Positions 44,607 through 53,940 of a DNA stretch of 64,000 nt are shown one piece after another. This DNA is from Sedimentibacter sp. zth1 (GTDB lineage: Bacteria; Bacillota; Clostridia; Tissierellales; Sedimentibacteraceae), in contig NZ_CP071445.1 of the NCBI RefSeq assembly GCF_017352195.1, forward strand, positions 1,550,001 to 1,614,000, given 5' to 3'. The position numbers were made by a program, and so were the translations under genes. Each line of letters opens with the position of its first letter. Position 1 is the first letter of the stretch. The notes beneath the pieces were generated by a model. It ran no database searches and was not told the DNA's origin. It saw only the letters and a program-made list of their open reading frames with translations.

Positions 44607-45080
44607 TTATTTAATTAAATTATAATGATACCAGTTTATACTGATATGACCAATTGCAAAAATTATGCTGAATAAAATCAGCAAATAGTGTTGTTCTAAT
44701 AATCCTGTAAATAAAAATAAACACACTGGAATGATTGCCATTGGAATCGGTATGATGACCGTATCGTACAAATAACAATATTTTTTACCCTTTACATAAT
44801 ATCGAATCCAGAGTAAATAATACAATGCAAGTAGTACAATTGTGCTAAAAATCCAAAAAACTCCTAATGTTACCGTTTTAAAACCAAAGGTATAACTTCC
44901 AACATCAAAACTTAAGAAAAACCAAGAACCCACTTGTCCTACTTTTTCTAAGGTATTTAATATCCTGCTTTCTTCTTTAATATCTTTTGGAGCATCCTTT
45001 GGCTGAAAAAATAGAAACAATATATTAGGAAAGAGTATTGCTAATGCAAGCATAATCCCCCAAAATGCAACAGTTATCAT
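44607..45080 (-). CDS. Four-helix membrane protein, unknown
   Basis: 157 residues with four hydrophobic helices: 5-25, 65-90, 105-125 and 128-148. A charged loop follows the first (KDAPKDIKEES). No family recognised. ATG at 45080 follows AGGAGG. It is a single-gene cassette with matching ends around CCCCAA. Confidence 0.6.
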   Translation of the reverse strand: MITVAFWGIMLALAILFPNILFLFFQPKDAPKDIKEESRILNTLEKVGQVGSWFFLSFDVGSYTFGFKTVTLGVFWIFSTIVLLALYYLLWIRYYVKGKKYCYLYDTVIIPIPMAIIPVCLFLFTGLLEQHYLLILFSIIFAIGHISINWYHYNLIK

Positions 45081-45197
45081 TCTGCTAACCTCCTACATAA
45101 ATTATAAATATCTTTACTTTTCAATATATCTTTCATGCTTAACAAAAATATATCATATTTTAATTTCCCACAAATCACTACCCCGATATTGGGGTTT

Positions 45198-45325
45198 CAC
45201 TTAACGTTTAGCACTCAAGACGCCCTTGAACCTTAGTCAGACCTTGTTTGGTGAAAGGATGTGCTTTGGCTTCTGCGAAGGCTTGACCATTTATAGCCAA
45301 AGCGAACTTGAGTGCATTGTTAGTT
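45198..45325 (-). repeat. attC site, atypical body
   Basis: ACTTAAC at 45198-45204 and GTTAGTT at 45319-45325. L boxes CACTCAAGACG / GAACTTGAGTG pair well, and the middle has CTTTGGCT / AGCCAAAG. It differs in sequence from classes A-D but has the same architecture. Confidence 0.78.
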
Positions 45326-45401
45326 GAAGTCCGTCGCTACATCCTTTATATTACTACTTAATAAATTAAGCTAAACTTTGTCCTTAAATATATTTCATAT
45401 T

Positions 45402-46028
45402 CTATAACTCAAATGTGTTTTCAATAACTCCTGGCAACAATTCGTAAATAGATTTCCCGATTTTCTGTTCAAAATAATTTTTTATCGCAAATGTAGACTT
45501 CCACCTTGGTATTGTATATTCGTTTATTCCACCTCTTATCGCAATGTCCACTAGCCTTTTTTCTATCAAGGTAAAACCACTGTGTAATGATGTATAATCG
45601 CATAGTTTAATTAATTTATCGTAGTCTGTTTCTTCTGTTTTTGATAAATAATCTACTATAAAATCATGTTCTTCTTCTGTACCATTCCACTTTCCAACTA
45701 TAATTACTTGGCCTTCATGCATAAATGCCGTATGACTCAAACAAATTCTTCCAACCAAATCATATCCTTTTTCAACAGCATAATTGTATCCTTCAATGTT
45801 GTGTCTCATCCCATTTGCACCAAATCTTCTTCCTATATCATGCAACAACCCTAGAATATATGCTAACTCTGAATCCATGTTAGGAGTTTGTTCAGCTATT
45901 AATTTAGCTGCCTCCGCAACATATAATGAATGGTTAACCCACGGCGTAGGATTCAGCTTCTCAGCTTCCATTAGTATTAATTTTGCATCCTCTAAATTTG
46001 GAACCCCTTGTCCAATACAATTTTTCAT
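45402..46028 (-). CDS. HD-domain phosphohydrolase
   Basis: 208 residues. WVNHSLYVAEAAKLI supplies the first His, GLLHDIGRR the HD doublet, MRHNIEGYNYA and CLSHTAFMH further ligands, and KLCDYTSL the final Asp. This is the complete HD metal site. Such proteins hydrolyse nucleotides or phosphate esters; substrate unknown. ATG at 46028 follows GAGGAG. It is a single-gene cassette with matched ends. Confidence 0.85.
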   Translation of the reverse strand: MKNCIGQGVPNLEDAKLILMEAEKLNPTPWVNHSLYVAEAAKLIAEQTPNMDSELAYILGLLHDIGRRFGANGMRHNIEGYNYAVEKGYDLVGRICLSHTAFMHEGQVIIVGKWNGTEEEHDFIVDYLSKTEETDYDKLIKLCDYTSLHSGFTLIEKRLVDIAIRGGINEYTIPRWKSTFAIKNYFEQKIGKSIYELLPGVIENTFEL

Positions 46029-46104
46029 TTAATAAATCTCCTCGTTATTTAATATATAATATTTTTAAACCCTTTTGGTCTAGAACTCTGTCTCATAGGA
46101 TTTC

Positions 46105-46250
46105 AACTAACGGTCTTTGTTCACGACGTCGCTGAACCGGACAGCAAGAGCGAGGCCGTCTTTGCGGTGGTCACACCCGGTGAAGGGATGTGGTCTTACT
46201 TGCCTACTTGACGCTACTTCTAAGACCTTTACGTGAACATATTGTTATAA
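46105..46250 (-). repeat. attC site, class A
   Basis: AACTAAC at 46105-46111 and GTTATAA at 46244-46250, with a class A body. Confidence 0.88.
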
Positions 46251-46345
46251 AATGGAGTATTATCACACTATAATACTTTCTTAAACAATTTTTAATTAAA
46301 AAATCATAACCTCTAATTTCTGCTATATTCATACGATGTTAAAAA

Positions 46346-46858
46346 TTATATGTTAAATATTACATCTACAATCTTTGATGAACATTCTTTGGGTGTTAAT
46401 TTAAAAGTATCCAGAGTTAAATCATAACCATCTTTTGGAAATAAATATTGATATGATGCTTCTGCTGAACCAATACATCTATTTCTTCGTTCATCTTCCC
46501 TTCTAATTAATTCTTTTAAAGGGCATGTTATATGTATTAAATAAACTTTATATGATTTTAAAGTTTCTATAAGTTGATTAAAAATTCTCTTGCTAGTAAT
46601 TACATGGTCAATAATAACACCTTGATTTATAGCTAGCATTTCAATAGATTTATCACAAAGTTTTAATGATATTTCAAAAACATCATCTTCATCTATTGCT
46701 TCATCTATTGTCATTTTAAGAAAATCATCTATAGAAATTACACTATATTCTTCATGCTTTACATCTTTTATATATGCTTGTAAAGCCTTTGCTATAGTTG
46801 ATTTTCCACTACTTGATGCTCCATTAAGCAATATTATTTTTTTATTCTCCATATAAAA
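46346..46858 (-). CDS. Chloramphenicol phosphotransferase (CPT)-like kinase
   Basis: 170 residues. ILLNGASSSGKSTIAKALQ is the Walker A loop in the exact style of the CPT family. Further blocks are VISIDDFLKM, VIIDHVI, YLIHITCPLKELIRREDERRNRCIGSAE and a final YDLTLDTFKLTPKEC. In producers of chloramphenicol this enzyme phosphorylates the drug; many relatives have unknown targets. ATG at 46858 follows GGAG. It is a single-gene cassette whose ends share GAGTATTATCA. Confidence 0.82.
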   Translation of the reverse strand, partial: FYMENKKIILLNGASSSGKSTIAKALQAYIKDVKHEEYSVISIDDFLKMTIDEAIDEDDVFEISLKLCDKSIEMLAINQGVIIDHVITSKRIFNQLIETLKSYKVYLIHITCPLKELIRREDERRNRCIGSAEASYQYLFPKDGYDLTLDTFKLTPKECSSKIVDVIFNI

Positions 46859-46959
46859 TATTCTCCTTAAACCCAAATTTATATATTACATTAACTATAA
46901 ATAGCCAGTACACATTTTATTGACCTCAAATCTTCTCTCTGAAATGATAATACTCTTTC

Positions 46960-47107
46960 TTATAACGTCTCTTTGTTCACTGACGTCACTGAACCGAACA
47001 CAAATAGCTAGACCATCTTGGCGGTGGTCATACCCGGTGAAGTGATGTGGTCTGACTTGCCCTATCAACGTTTCCACTAAGACCCTTGAGTAAACATATT
47101 GTTAGAT
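46960..47107 (-). repeat. attC site, class A
   Basis: TTATAAC at 46960-46966 and GTTAGAT at 47101-47107, with a class A body. Confidence 0.88.
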
Positions 47108-47183
47108 GTAGGACTAATGTAAGCTACTTGACTATCATTCATATTTTTAATTATTTTATAATTTTATCAACTTTATATTATGT

Positions 47184-48029
47184 TCATAATGTGCGGCTTT
47201 TCATTTTTTGTAAATAAGTTATTATTCCTTCATCATCTTGATTGTTATACGTATAACCGAGACAATTCCCCACTTGATTTGCAAGTTTTCTAAACAAATC
47301 ACAAGCATTAAAAACGCAATCCCAAATATTCTCGTAATCACCATTAGGATACACATTTGTATATTGCTCATACAAATCAGTCGAGAGGTATTTTTTAAAA
47401 TACTTACCCATTTTACCTGTAGAAACGTTAAAACTGTTTTTTGTTCCTATATACCACGAAACCATATCGTTTAATTCAGCACTGATAATATAGTTATACA
47501 TTCCCATAGCATATGGAAGTTCATCTCTCACAATACCTTTTGCCACGTTCTGCATACACCAAAAAAAATTATTACAACACGAGTAGTAAAATAGTTCATC
47601 TGGTGGTTTTACAATATAGTCATTGTCACTTGCTGGTGGAAAACTTGGAAGAATACCGTCCTTATCTAAAAGAACAACAGTTGCACTATCATTTTCAATA
47701 AGTTCTAACTTAACATTTGGTATAAGTGTTAAATCTATTCTATTTCCATCTGTAAACAGCATCTGCCAATTAAAATGACCGCTACCATCGGGATAGCGCA
47801 TTGCCTCCGGCATTTGTAAAATTAATCTTTCTCCAAATATGTCTATCCAATTATTATTTGATGTGAAAGATTCAAAATCAGTTACGACAAAAACAATATC
47901 AAAATCCATATATTTATCTTTTGGAGCATTTGGATTAGCACGCGAACCGTTTAGATAAACAGCACGCACTCGTACATCTGTCTTTGCAAAATTAAGTATT
48001 AGATCAAACATTTCTTGCTCAGTTCTCAT
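47184..48029 (-). CDS. Aminoglycoside 6-adenylyltransferase (ANT(6)-like)
   Basis: 281 residues, close to the usual length of AadE/AadK-type enzymes. The nucleotidyltransferase core is GSRANPNAPKDKYMDFDIVFVV, with the GSR and DxD metal ligands. LILQMPEAM, FTDGNRIDLTL (third Asp) and FWWC-like NNFFWCMQNVAKGIVRDELPYAM are ANT(6) hallmarks. The family adenylylates streptomycin at position 6; activity here is not proven. ATG at 48029 follows GAGGAGG. It is a single-gene cassette whose ends share GACTAATGTAA in inverted orientation. Confidence 0.88.
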   Translation of the reverse strand: MRTEQEMFDLILNFAKTDVRVRAVYLNGSRANPNAPKDKYMDFDIVFVVTDFESFTSNNNWIDIFGERLILQMPEAMRYPDGSGHFNWQMLFTDGNRIDLTLIPNVKLELIENDSATVVLLDKDGILPSFPPASDNDYIVKPPDELFYYSCCNNFFWCMQNVAKGIVRDELPYAMGMYNYIISAELNDMVSWYIGTKNSFNVSTGKMGKYFKKYLSTDLYEQYTNVYPNGDYENIWDCVFNACDLFRKLANQVGNCLGYTYNNQDDEGIITYLQKMKSRTL

Positions 48030-48138
48030 TGTAATACCTCCTCATTATATAAATACTCTTTGCTAACTTGATAGTTAAATACTCTAAACTTATTTAATTT
48101 ATTCCTAAAAATACACTTTGAAATTACATTAGTCTTTC

Positions 48139-48274
48139 ATCTAACGTTCTGGTGTTCACGACGTTTTATTAACTGACAGTCAAAGGTTGTCCTCAAAGTA
48201 GATGATAAAATGTGGTGCTGACTTACTCACTTGACGTTACCCCTAGGCACCCTTGCGTAAACATATTGTTATGT
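48139..48274 (-). repeat. attC site, class D
   Basis: ATCTAAC at 48139-48145 and GTTATGT at 48268-48274, with arms TTTTATTAACTGAC / GATGATAAAATG. Confidence 0.85.
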
Positions 48275-48303
48275 GATTAAATCATTAGCATACATTATAC
48301 ATT

Positions 48304-48975
48304 CTAATAATATATAATAACGCACTCATACACTATTTTATTTAATTGTTTATATGGTTTTTTTATAAGTCTTAAATATCCGTTTGGATATAATAGTATT
48401 TCATTTTCTGATCTATTGGCAACACTATTGACATAGACTCCTATAGTATCTTTACTAACATATATTTTTAATAAATTTTCATGTAAATTATATGGTTCTT
48501 CACTTTTAACTATATCTAATGTCATACTTGTACTAATAAATCCACGTTCTAAAGTTGGTATCCCTTTTTTATTATTTTCTATTAATTCTTCTATAAACTC
48601 ATCACAAACCAATCTATATACAACTATATTATCTGGTATTCTTGGTGCCATGCATAGTACTGCAGCCAATACATGTGCAGTTATTTTATAAGATTCTAGT
48701 ATATCATTTTCATCATTATTTCTAAGATAAATATTTATATCCTTATATAAATATCCACAATACCCCTCAAGACATATGTCTACAAATGTTGATTTTCCTA
48801 TTTTTTTCATGTTGTGCATATTAGATTTATAGTTTTTTGACCATTCTCCATAATGAACAAACCCCCATTTTTTGCATTCTTTATTACTTTTGAATTCTAA
48901 ATAATCATCGTAACTAATATTGCATGATATTTCACCATATTTTATTGAATCAAAAATTTCTATTATTTTATTCAT
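48304..48975 (-). CDS. Putative mono-ADP-ribosyltransferase
   Basis: 223 residues from ATG 48975, nine bases after GAAGGG; a GTG-initiated extension reaches 49023 in the attC. The R-S-E layout of arginine-type ADP-ribosyltransferases is visible: Arg121 in VVYRLV, Ser-Thr-Ser at 148-150 in RGFISTSMT, and the ExE pair Glu190/Glu192 in NRSENEILLYP. No signal peptide or secretion domain is seen, so it may act inside the cell, for example in a toxin or defence system. No immunity gene accompanies it in the cassette. Target unknown. Confidence 0.75.
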   Translation of the reverse strand: MNKIIEIFDSIKYGEISCNISYDDYLEFKSNKECKKWGFVHYGEWSKNYKSNMHNMKKIGKSTFVDICLEGYCGYLYKDINIYLRNNDENDILESYKITAHVLAAVLCMAPRIPDNIVVYRLVCDEFIEELIENNKKGIPTLERGFISTSMTLDIVKSEEPYNLHENLLKIYVSKDTIGVYVNSVANRSENEILLYPNGYLRLIKKPYKQLNKIVYECVIIYY

Positions 48976-49132
48976 AAACTTAGACCCTTCATAATATCTA
49001 TCAACCTTTGGAGATTTTTTCACATAACGGCTCTGTATTCACGACGTCACTGAACCGGACACCATAGCTAGACCGTCTTGGCGGTGCTCGCACCCGGTGA
49101 AGGAATGTGGTCTGACTTGCCCCTTGAACGTT

Positions 49133-51027
49133 GTCGAGTAGACGAACTCGACACTTCACTCTTTTATGTTATTTCTCTATAAAAGGTTACTGTCTGTTCG
49201 CCCCTCTCGGAACCGTACGTGCCCTATTTAGGCATACGGCTCTTCATATAAAACTTTATAGTTCTACCATATGTTTACACAAATCTTTGGACTTGGAATA
49301 TATGCTTCCCATATTTTTTCAAATATATCATAAGACATGCTTTTCTTTTGATGTCTTCTGTTTAATCTTTTGTAGCATTGGTATTTAACATATCCGTGGA
49401 ATTTCTTTATTCCTTTGATATTTCCACTTATCCCATAGTAGTTATAGTGTCCCACCAGTTTTCTTTTCAAGCTTTTCATTATTGTATCAATAGGTTTGTG
49501 CATTACTTCTTTTAGCCAACTTTTCGCATTTTGCCTTTTTACTTTTAGCTTTTTCTTACTTGTGTTGATATGCACACGATATTTACCATTTTTTGTTTTT
49601 CCATTTACAAATGTAAATCCGAGAAAATCAAAATTTTCTTTTGTTCCTCTATGTTTTCCGAATGGTATTATCCTTGTCTTTTCTATTGCTACTTCTAATC
49701 CAAATGTTTTCAATCTCTCTATTAGCATCTTGTATACTTTTTCCGCTTCGCTTTCTGCTTGAAACTGTATTGCAAAGTCATCTGCATATCTCACCAGATA
49801 CGCTTCTCCATGCAGTTTTGGTTTCACCGACTTTTCAAACCATATATCTAATACATAGTGTAGGTATACATTTGCCAATACTGGTGATATATTTCCACCC
49901 TGAATTGTTCCTTTGTCACTTTCTACGTATTTCATGTCTTCCCATATTCCTGCTTTTAGAAATCTTACTATATATCTAAGAAAATTCTTATCTTGTATAT
50001 CGTGTTCTAAAAATTTCATTAGCCATCCTTGGTCTACATTGTCGAAAAAGCCTTTTATATCACAGTCTAGTATATAGTTTACGTTTTTGTGCATCATCGT
50101 ATTGTTTATCATTTTTATTGCTTGATGGCAATTTCTGTTTGGTCTAAATCCATATGATATATCAAGAAATCTTGGTTCATATACTCCATTCAGTATTTCT
50201 GCCATTATTGTCTGTACTAGCTTATCTTCATATGACAGTATTCCCAATGGTCGCATTTTTCCATCGCTTTTGGGTATCATTACTCTTCTTGTGGGTTTTG
50301 GTTTGTAGCAGAACTTCTTCATTCTTTCTAGCAGATTTTTTATATTCTCTTCTAGTTGTTCTGAATATTGTTCTTTTGTTATCCCGTCCACTCCTACTGC
50401 TTTTTTCTTGTCCTGTTTTTCATGCACCTGTTTTAAATTTTCTTCATTTACATAGTGCATTAGTGTTTGCAATTTTGCGTGTTTTATTGATAGTTCTTTT
50501 ATTTCTTCTTGTATCTTTTCCATGTGTTTATTTAACCTCTAGTGTCTTTCATGTGTTACTTTCCGAATTGTCTTACATGCTAATCCCTTTGCTCCATAGA
50601 CTTTCATCTACTTCTTCACTACTATGAATTAGTCCGACTTCTTGCAGCTCTTAAGACTTCTTTGGTTTTCTACACCTTATGCCATCCTTATCTGTTTTTG
50701 TTATTCAGAAAACTACAAGACCTCCCAGGTACGCTTAATATACCTTGTTTGCTCGCCATGCTCTCAGACCCCGGTGAATTCTCCATAACCTTGCCTTTAT
50801 CGGTTATTTATTTTTGTCTGCTGTCAGAGGGATGACATCGACTTTCACTTATCGGACTAACGAGGCTCTATCACTTCACGCTTTCGCATTACGGCTCTCA
50901 AACTTTCTTGCCTACGCTTAAACCTTACGTCACCGCTTCGGCTCCAAGGCTAGATACTGGCTGTTGGCTAAACTTTACCAGACTAGGAGTTTCACCTAGC
51001 TATATATTAAACGCCGAACTGGCGCAC
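49133..51027 (-). mobile_element. Group IIC intron in attC, copy 2
   Basis: 1895 bp. The 5' end GTGCGCC lies at 51027 and domain V at 49210-49242. The 3' end follows the TGTCGAGT / ACTCGACA domain VI hairpin. It is very similar to copy 1 except in the linker between domains V and VI, which is unrelated over about 35 bases, and in scattered positions of the RT N-terminus. It inserted at the equivalent attC position. Confidence 0.92.
49264..50523 (-). CDS. Group II intron reverse transcriptase/maturase, copy 2
   Basis: 419 residues starting MEKIQEE. RT blocks, YADD and the X domain are as in copy 1. Differences include VDGIT for IDGVT, EENIKNLLERMKKFCY for EDNIKILLEKMKKFGY, and MRPLGI for MRSLGI. 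The Pro version is the usual one, so this copy is more likely the active one. Confidence 0.93.
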   Translation of the reverse strand: MEKIQEEIKELSIKHAKLQTLMHYVNEENLKQVHEKQDKKKAVGVDGITKEQYSEQLEENIKNLLERMKKFCYKPKPTRRVMIPKSDGKMRPLGILSYEDKLVQTIMAEILNGVYEPRFLDISYGFRPNRNCHQAIKMINNTMMHKNVNYILDCDIKGFFDNVDQGWLMKFLEHDIQDKNFLRYIVRFLKAGIWEDMKYVESDKGTIQGGNISPVLANVYLHYVLDIWFEKSVKPKLHGEAYLVRYADDFAIQFQAESEAEKVYKMLIERLKTFGLEVAIEKTRIIPFGKHRGTKENFDFLGFTFVNGKTKNGKYRVHINTSKKKLKVKRQNAKSWLKEVMHKPIDTIMKSLKRKLVGHYNYYGISGNIKGIKKFHGYVKYQCYKRLNRRHQKKSMSYDIFEKIWEAYIPSPKICVNIW

Positions 51028-51069
51028 CCCTCTAAGACCCTTGCGTGAACATGTTGTTAGAAGATGTAG

Positions 51070-51882
51070 TTATTTGTCCCTATATCTATCCTTAATTTTT
51101 TCATATAAACCAGTTTCTTTCATTTCTTTTAAGTTTTTTGATTGTTGTTGTATAACTCTTCTAGTAGTATAATTTACTTCTTCCTCTATAGTTTTTTTGA
51201 TTGATTTTTTAAAAATTATTTCTTTTAAAGTTTTATTTGGATTAATAATTAATAAATTTTTCGGTGTATAAACTGTACAAATTGCCATGCCTAAATACAT
51301 TGTAATAATAATAAATTTATCATATTCTTTTGTAACAAAACTATAACCACATACATTTGAACTACATTGTTGTATTAGCTCCTGTGGTATGTTTAAGTCT
51401 TCAAAAAAGAAAACAAAATTCTTTATTTCCTTTGTTATAATTGGAACTTGATTATTTTTAAGATTGTTAAGATATGTATTTAATATTTTTTCATAACTGA
51501 TAAATGTTTCTTTTATAGTATCATTCATTTTCTCTAGGGAATTTAAAACATATAAATCATCATAAAGTACTCTCCAATTTAATGAAAAAATATATTGATT
51601 TGTATCATAGTCAATCTTTTTTATTTTATTTTGTGAATCTAAAATTTTATTTGCATAAGTAGTCTCATAATTATTAAAGAATTTTTCACATTCTGCACAT
51701 AACATTGGTTTCTTCTCGCCATCTTGATAAATATCTTTTATACTAAAAATATTTCTAAATCGTGTATTTGGATGAGATTTAATACGTTGATATACAAGTC
51801 GTGGCACGATATGACTATTTCTTAATTCTATATTCTTTTTTTTGCATAAAGCACATTTTCCAACAGTTTTCTTTTTACTCAT
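51070..51882 (-). CDS. HNH-like/zinc-binding protein, possible nuclease
   Basis: About 270 residues. CALCKKKNIELRNSHIVPRLVYQ and, about 45 residues later, MLCAECEKFFNNYE form two zinc-binding Cys pairs around an SH(I/V)xP motif. This pattern is found in HNH-related nucleases, where His next to Ser is catalytic. The C-terminal 200 residues are helical and basic. ATG at 51882 is preferred; an upstream ATG at 51903 has no ribosome binding site. It is a single-gene cassette with matched ends (TAGTTATT). Possible defence nuclease, not proven. Confidence 0.6.
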   Translation of the reverse strand: MSKKKTVGKCALCKKKNIELRNSHIVPRLVYQRIKSHPNTRFRNIFSIKDIYQDGEKKPMLCAECEKFFNNYETTYANKILDSQNKIKKIDYDTNQYIFSLNWRVLYDDLYVLNSLEKMNDTIKETFISYEKILNTYLNNLKNNQVPIITKEIKNFVFFFEDLNIPQELIQQCSSNVCGYSFVTKEYDKFIIITMYLGMAICTVYTPKNLLIINPNKTLKEIIFKKSIKKTIEEEVNYTTRRVIQQQSKNLKEMKETGLYEKIKDRYRDK

Positions 51883-51915
51883 TACTCTAAATCTCTCTTT
51901 CATAATAACTATTTC

Positions 51916-52039
51916 TTCTAACGTTACCGCAGTTCACGACGGGCACTCCTTTATAATAGTTTAGTTCATATACAACAAAAACCTTAATCAATACAAGTTC
52001 ACTGTAACTAACGCCTGTCTGTAAAATGTCGTGTTAGAC
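51916..52039 (-). repeat. attC site, atypical body
   Basis: TTCTAAC at 51916-51922 and GTTAGAC at 52033-52039. L boxes AGTTCACGACGGGC / GCCTGTCTGTAAAATGTCGTG are only weakly paired; the inside is AT-rich with a second TAACGCC. Confidence 0.7.
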
Positions 52040-52053
52040 GATGTTATTACAAC

Positions 52054-52689
52054 TTACATATCTTCACCAAATACATAAAATGCACCTAAATCAACAGCAC
52101 CAACAGGATATCCGTATACATGAAAAGTTATTCCTTCTAATCTATCTTTCTTATCATCACTAACTATTGAACCATTATAGTATATATCAATATTGTCAGA
52201 AATAAAGTTATTAGTTATTACTTGTGGTACTATTAGATCAATTATATATGACTCATATTCAATATCAGGTTTCGTTATATCTTTCAAATTTTCATCTACC
52301 AATTCCAATATATTAATATTATCTTCAAACCTAACCGATTTTATATCTTCTTCAACTTTTTCCATAATCTTAAATACATCCCACTCTTTTCGATACATCA
52401 ACGTATACTTTGTACTATTATGTTCTTCATAATACACTATATTAATTGAATATATATAGCCATTTATGTCAAAATATACATTAAAATCATCTATGTATAG
52501 TACCTTATCACGTACATTAACCTTTTCTGTTAATTCAACAAACGAAAACTCTAAATAAGGTGTTTCATTTATATATTCCCTAATTACATTAATATCATCA
52601 TCATCTAATTTATCACTATTACAGCATGTTAATATACTTATTACTATCACTACTATCAAAAACAGTAAAACTTTTTTATATCTCAACAT
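52054..52689 (-). CDS. Putative lipoprotein, unknown
   Basis: 211 residues. The signal segment ends ISILTCCNS, a lipobox with two cysteines. The mature part is acidic and beta-rich, ending GYPVGAVDLGAFYVFGE. No family recognised. ATG at 52689 directly follows GGAGAAAAGGG; a TTG in the next codon is an equal alternative. It is a single-gene cassette. Confidence 0.6.
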   Translation of the reverse strand: MLRYKKVLLFLIVVIVISILTCCNSDKLDDDDINVIREYINETPYLEFSFVELTEKVNVRDKVLYIDDFNVYFDINGYIYSINIVYYEEHNSTKYTLMYRKEWDVFKIMEKVEEDIKSVRFEDNINILELVDENLKDITKPDIEYESYIIDLIVPQVITNNFISDNIDIYYNGSIVSDDKKDRLEGITFHVYGYPVGAVDLGAFYVFGEDM

Positions 52690-52744
52690 CCCTTTTCTCC
52701 TTATATATATTTATAATTTAATAGTTCTATAATAACTAAATGTC

Positions 52745-52914
52745 GTCTAACGTCTTGCGTTCACGACGTTCCCCAGCTTTACAGGCAGTTCTCAAAGCAT
52801 AGATAGCTCTTATCTTAGCTTTGAGGGCTGCCGACTCGGTTAGCTGGGGAATGTGGTGCTGACTTTCCCTATTGACGTTCCTCCATGCACCCTTGCGTGA
52901 ACATGTTGTTAGAT
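52745..52914 (-). repeat. attC site, class C
   Basis: GTCTAAC at 52745-52751 and GTTAGAT at 52908-52914, with a CAAAGCATAGAT inner hairpin carrying one mismatch. Confidence 0.88.
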
Positions 52915-52973
52915 GGTGTCTTCGCCGTAACCTTTGAATTCTTGTATATATAATTAATTTTTAATTCTTAACA

Positions 52974-53456
52974 TTATTTATTTTCTGTATTTTGCCAACG
53001 CAATATAACTTCATCAATACCCAATTCGTCAATTCGATTCTCCGCTAAAAATTTCCACAAATAACGCAATTCAATATTTTCTTCTTTATATTCTTTATAC
53101 AACTTTTCATTTTTACCATCTTTTATTACTGCATTATAAAACTTAACATTTTCATGATTACGCGACTTCAATGGATAAAAATAAGAATCTGCTATATTCA
53201 ATAATTTTATGGCTATTTGTAATTCTTTTTCTATTTGACTTAACTGTTGTACTAATTCTTCATTTGATAGTTTATCCCATTCACCAACAACATTTGAACT
53301 AACATTAACTGCTTCATCAATTACTAAATCTGCTTGTGCAATAATTCCTATCTTTCTTAAGTCATCCTCTTTTTTATTTTCACTAATATTAATTATAAAT
53401 CCAATATTGACTAATAACGATATTACTAAAAAAATACTTATTATTTTTTTCTTCAT
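52974..53456 (-). CDS. Single-pass membrane or exported protein, unknown
   Basis: 160 residues. An N-terminal hydrophobic segment (residues 4-23) acts as signal anchor; the rest is helical with a likely coiled-coil (NEELVQQLSQIEKELQIAIKLL). No family recognised. ATG at 53456 follows AGGAG. It is a single-gene cassette. Confidence 0.6.
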   Translation of the reverse strand: MKKKIISIFLVISLLVNIGFIINISENKKEDDLRKIGIIAQADLVIDEAVNVSSNVVGEWDKLSNEELVQQLSQIEKELQIAIKLLNIADSYFYPLKSRNHENVKFYNAVIKDGKNEKLYKEYKEENIELRYLWKFLAENRIDELGIDEVILRWQNTENK

Positions 53457-53552
53457 ACTTTACTCCTAATAAATTAAAACAAAAGATTCACTTTCTTAAA
53501 CAATACCTAACTTCTTTATCAAAAAAATAAACACTTGCTTGAAGAAGATGTC

Positions 53553-53753
53553 ATCTAACGTCCCTTTGTTACTGACGTTTCTCAGCGTTACAGGTGTTCT
53601 GCAACCTTAGATAACTCCTATCTTAGGTTGCAGGGCACCGACTCGGTTAGCTGAGGAATGTGGTGCTGACTTCCCCTCTGCTGGCTCAACTACTTGGACT
53701 GACTTTCCAGCTGACGTTCCCCTAGCACCCGTAGCTGTAACATATTGTTATAT
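53553..53753 (-). repeat. attC site, class C (long)
   Basis: ATCTAAC at 53553-53559 and GTTATAT at 53747-53753, with inner hairpin CAACCTTAGATAACTCC. Confidence 0.88.
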
Positions 53754-53807
53754 GCTTTTTTTCAACCATCTTTCTAACTTAACCATGACGTATCCAATTA
53801 ATGTTCT

Positions 53808-53940
53808 GCTTGTGATATATTCTTTTCTGTTATCCCTTAACTTTTTAAACTTTCCACTCTTCTGCTACTTTAAGTTTAATTTTAACAATATACTTAGATT
53901 CCCACTTATAAAATTTAAATGTTTGTATATATATTTATTT
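53808..53940 (-). pseudogene. Remnant of a tandem copy of the 53915-54658 gene
   Basis: 53808-53890 resembles 53950-54030, the C-terminal coding region of the neighbouring gene, in the same orientation. 53889-53940 resembles 54658-54709, the stretch just upstream of its start. The order fits a tandem duplication in which the downstream copy lost everything between its leader and its 3' end. Confidence 0.7.

Larger units (their letters stand above)
49022..51062 (-). repeat. attC site, class A, interrupted by a group IIC intron
   Basis: ACATAAC at 49022-49028 and GTTAGAA at 51056-51062. Removing the intron rejoins CTTAGAGGG to AACGTTCAAGG and restores a class A attC. Confidence 0.92.
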
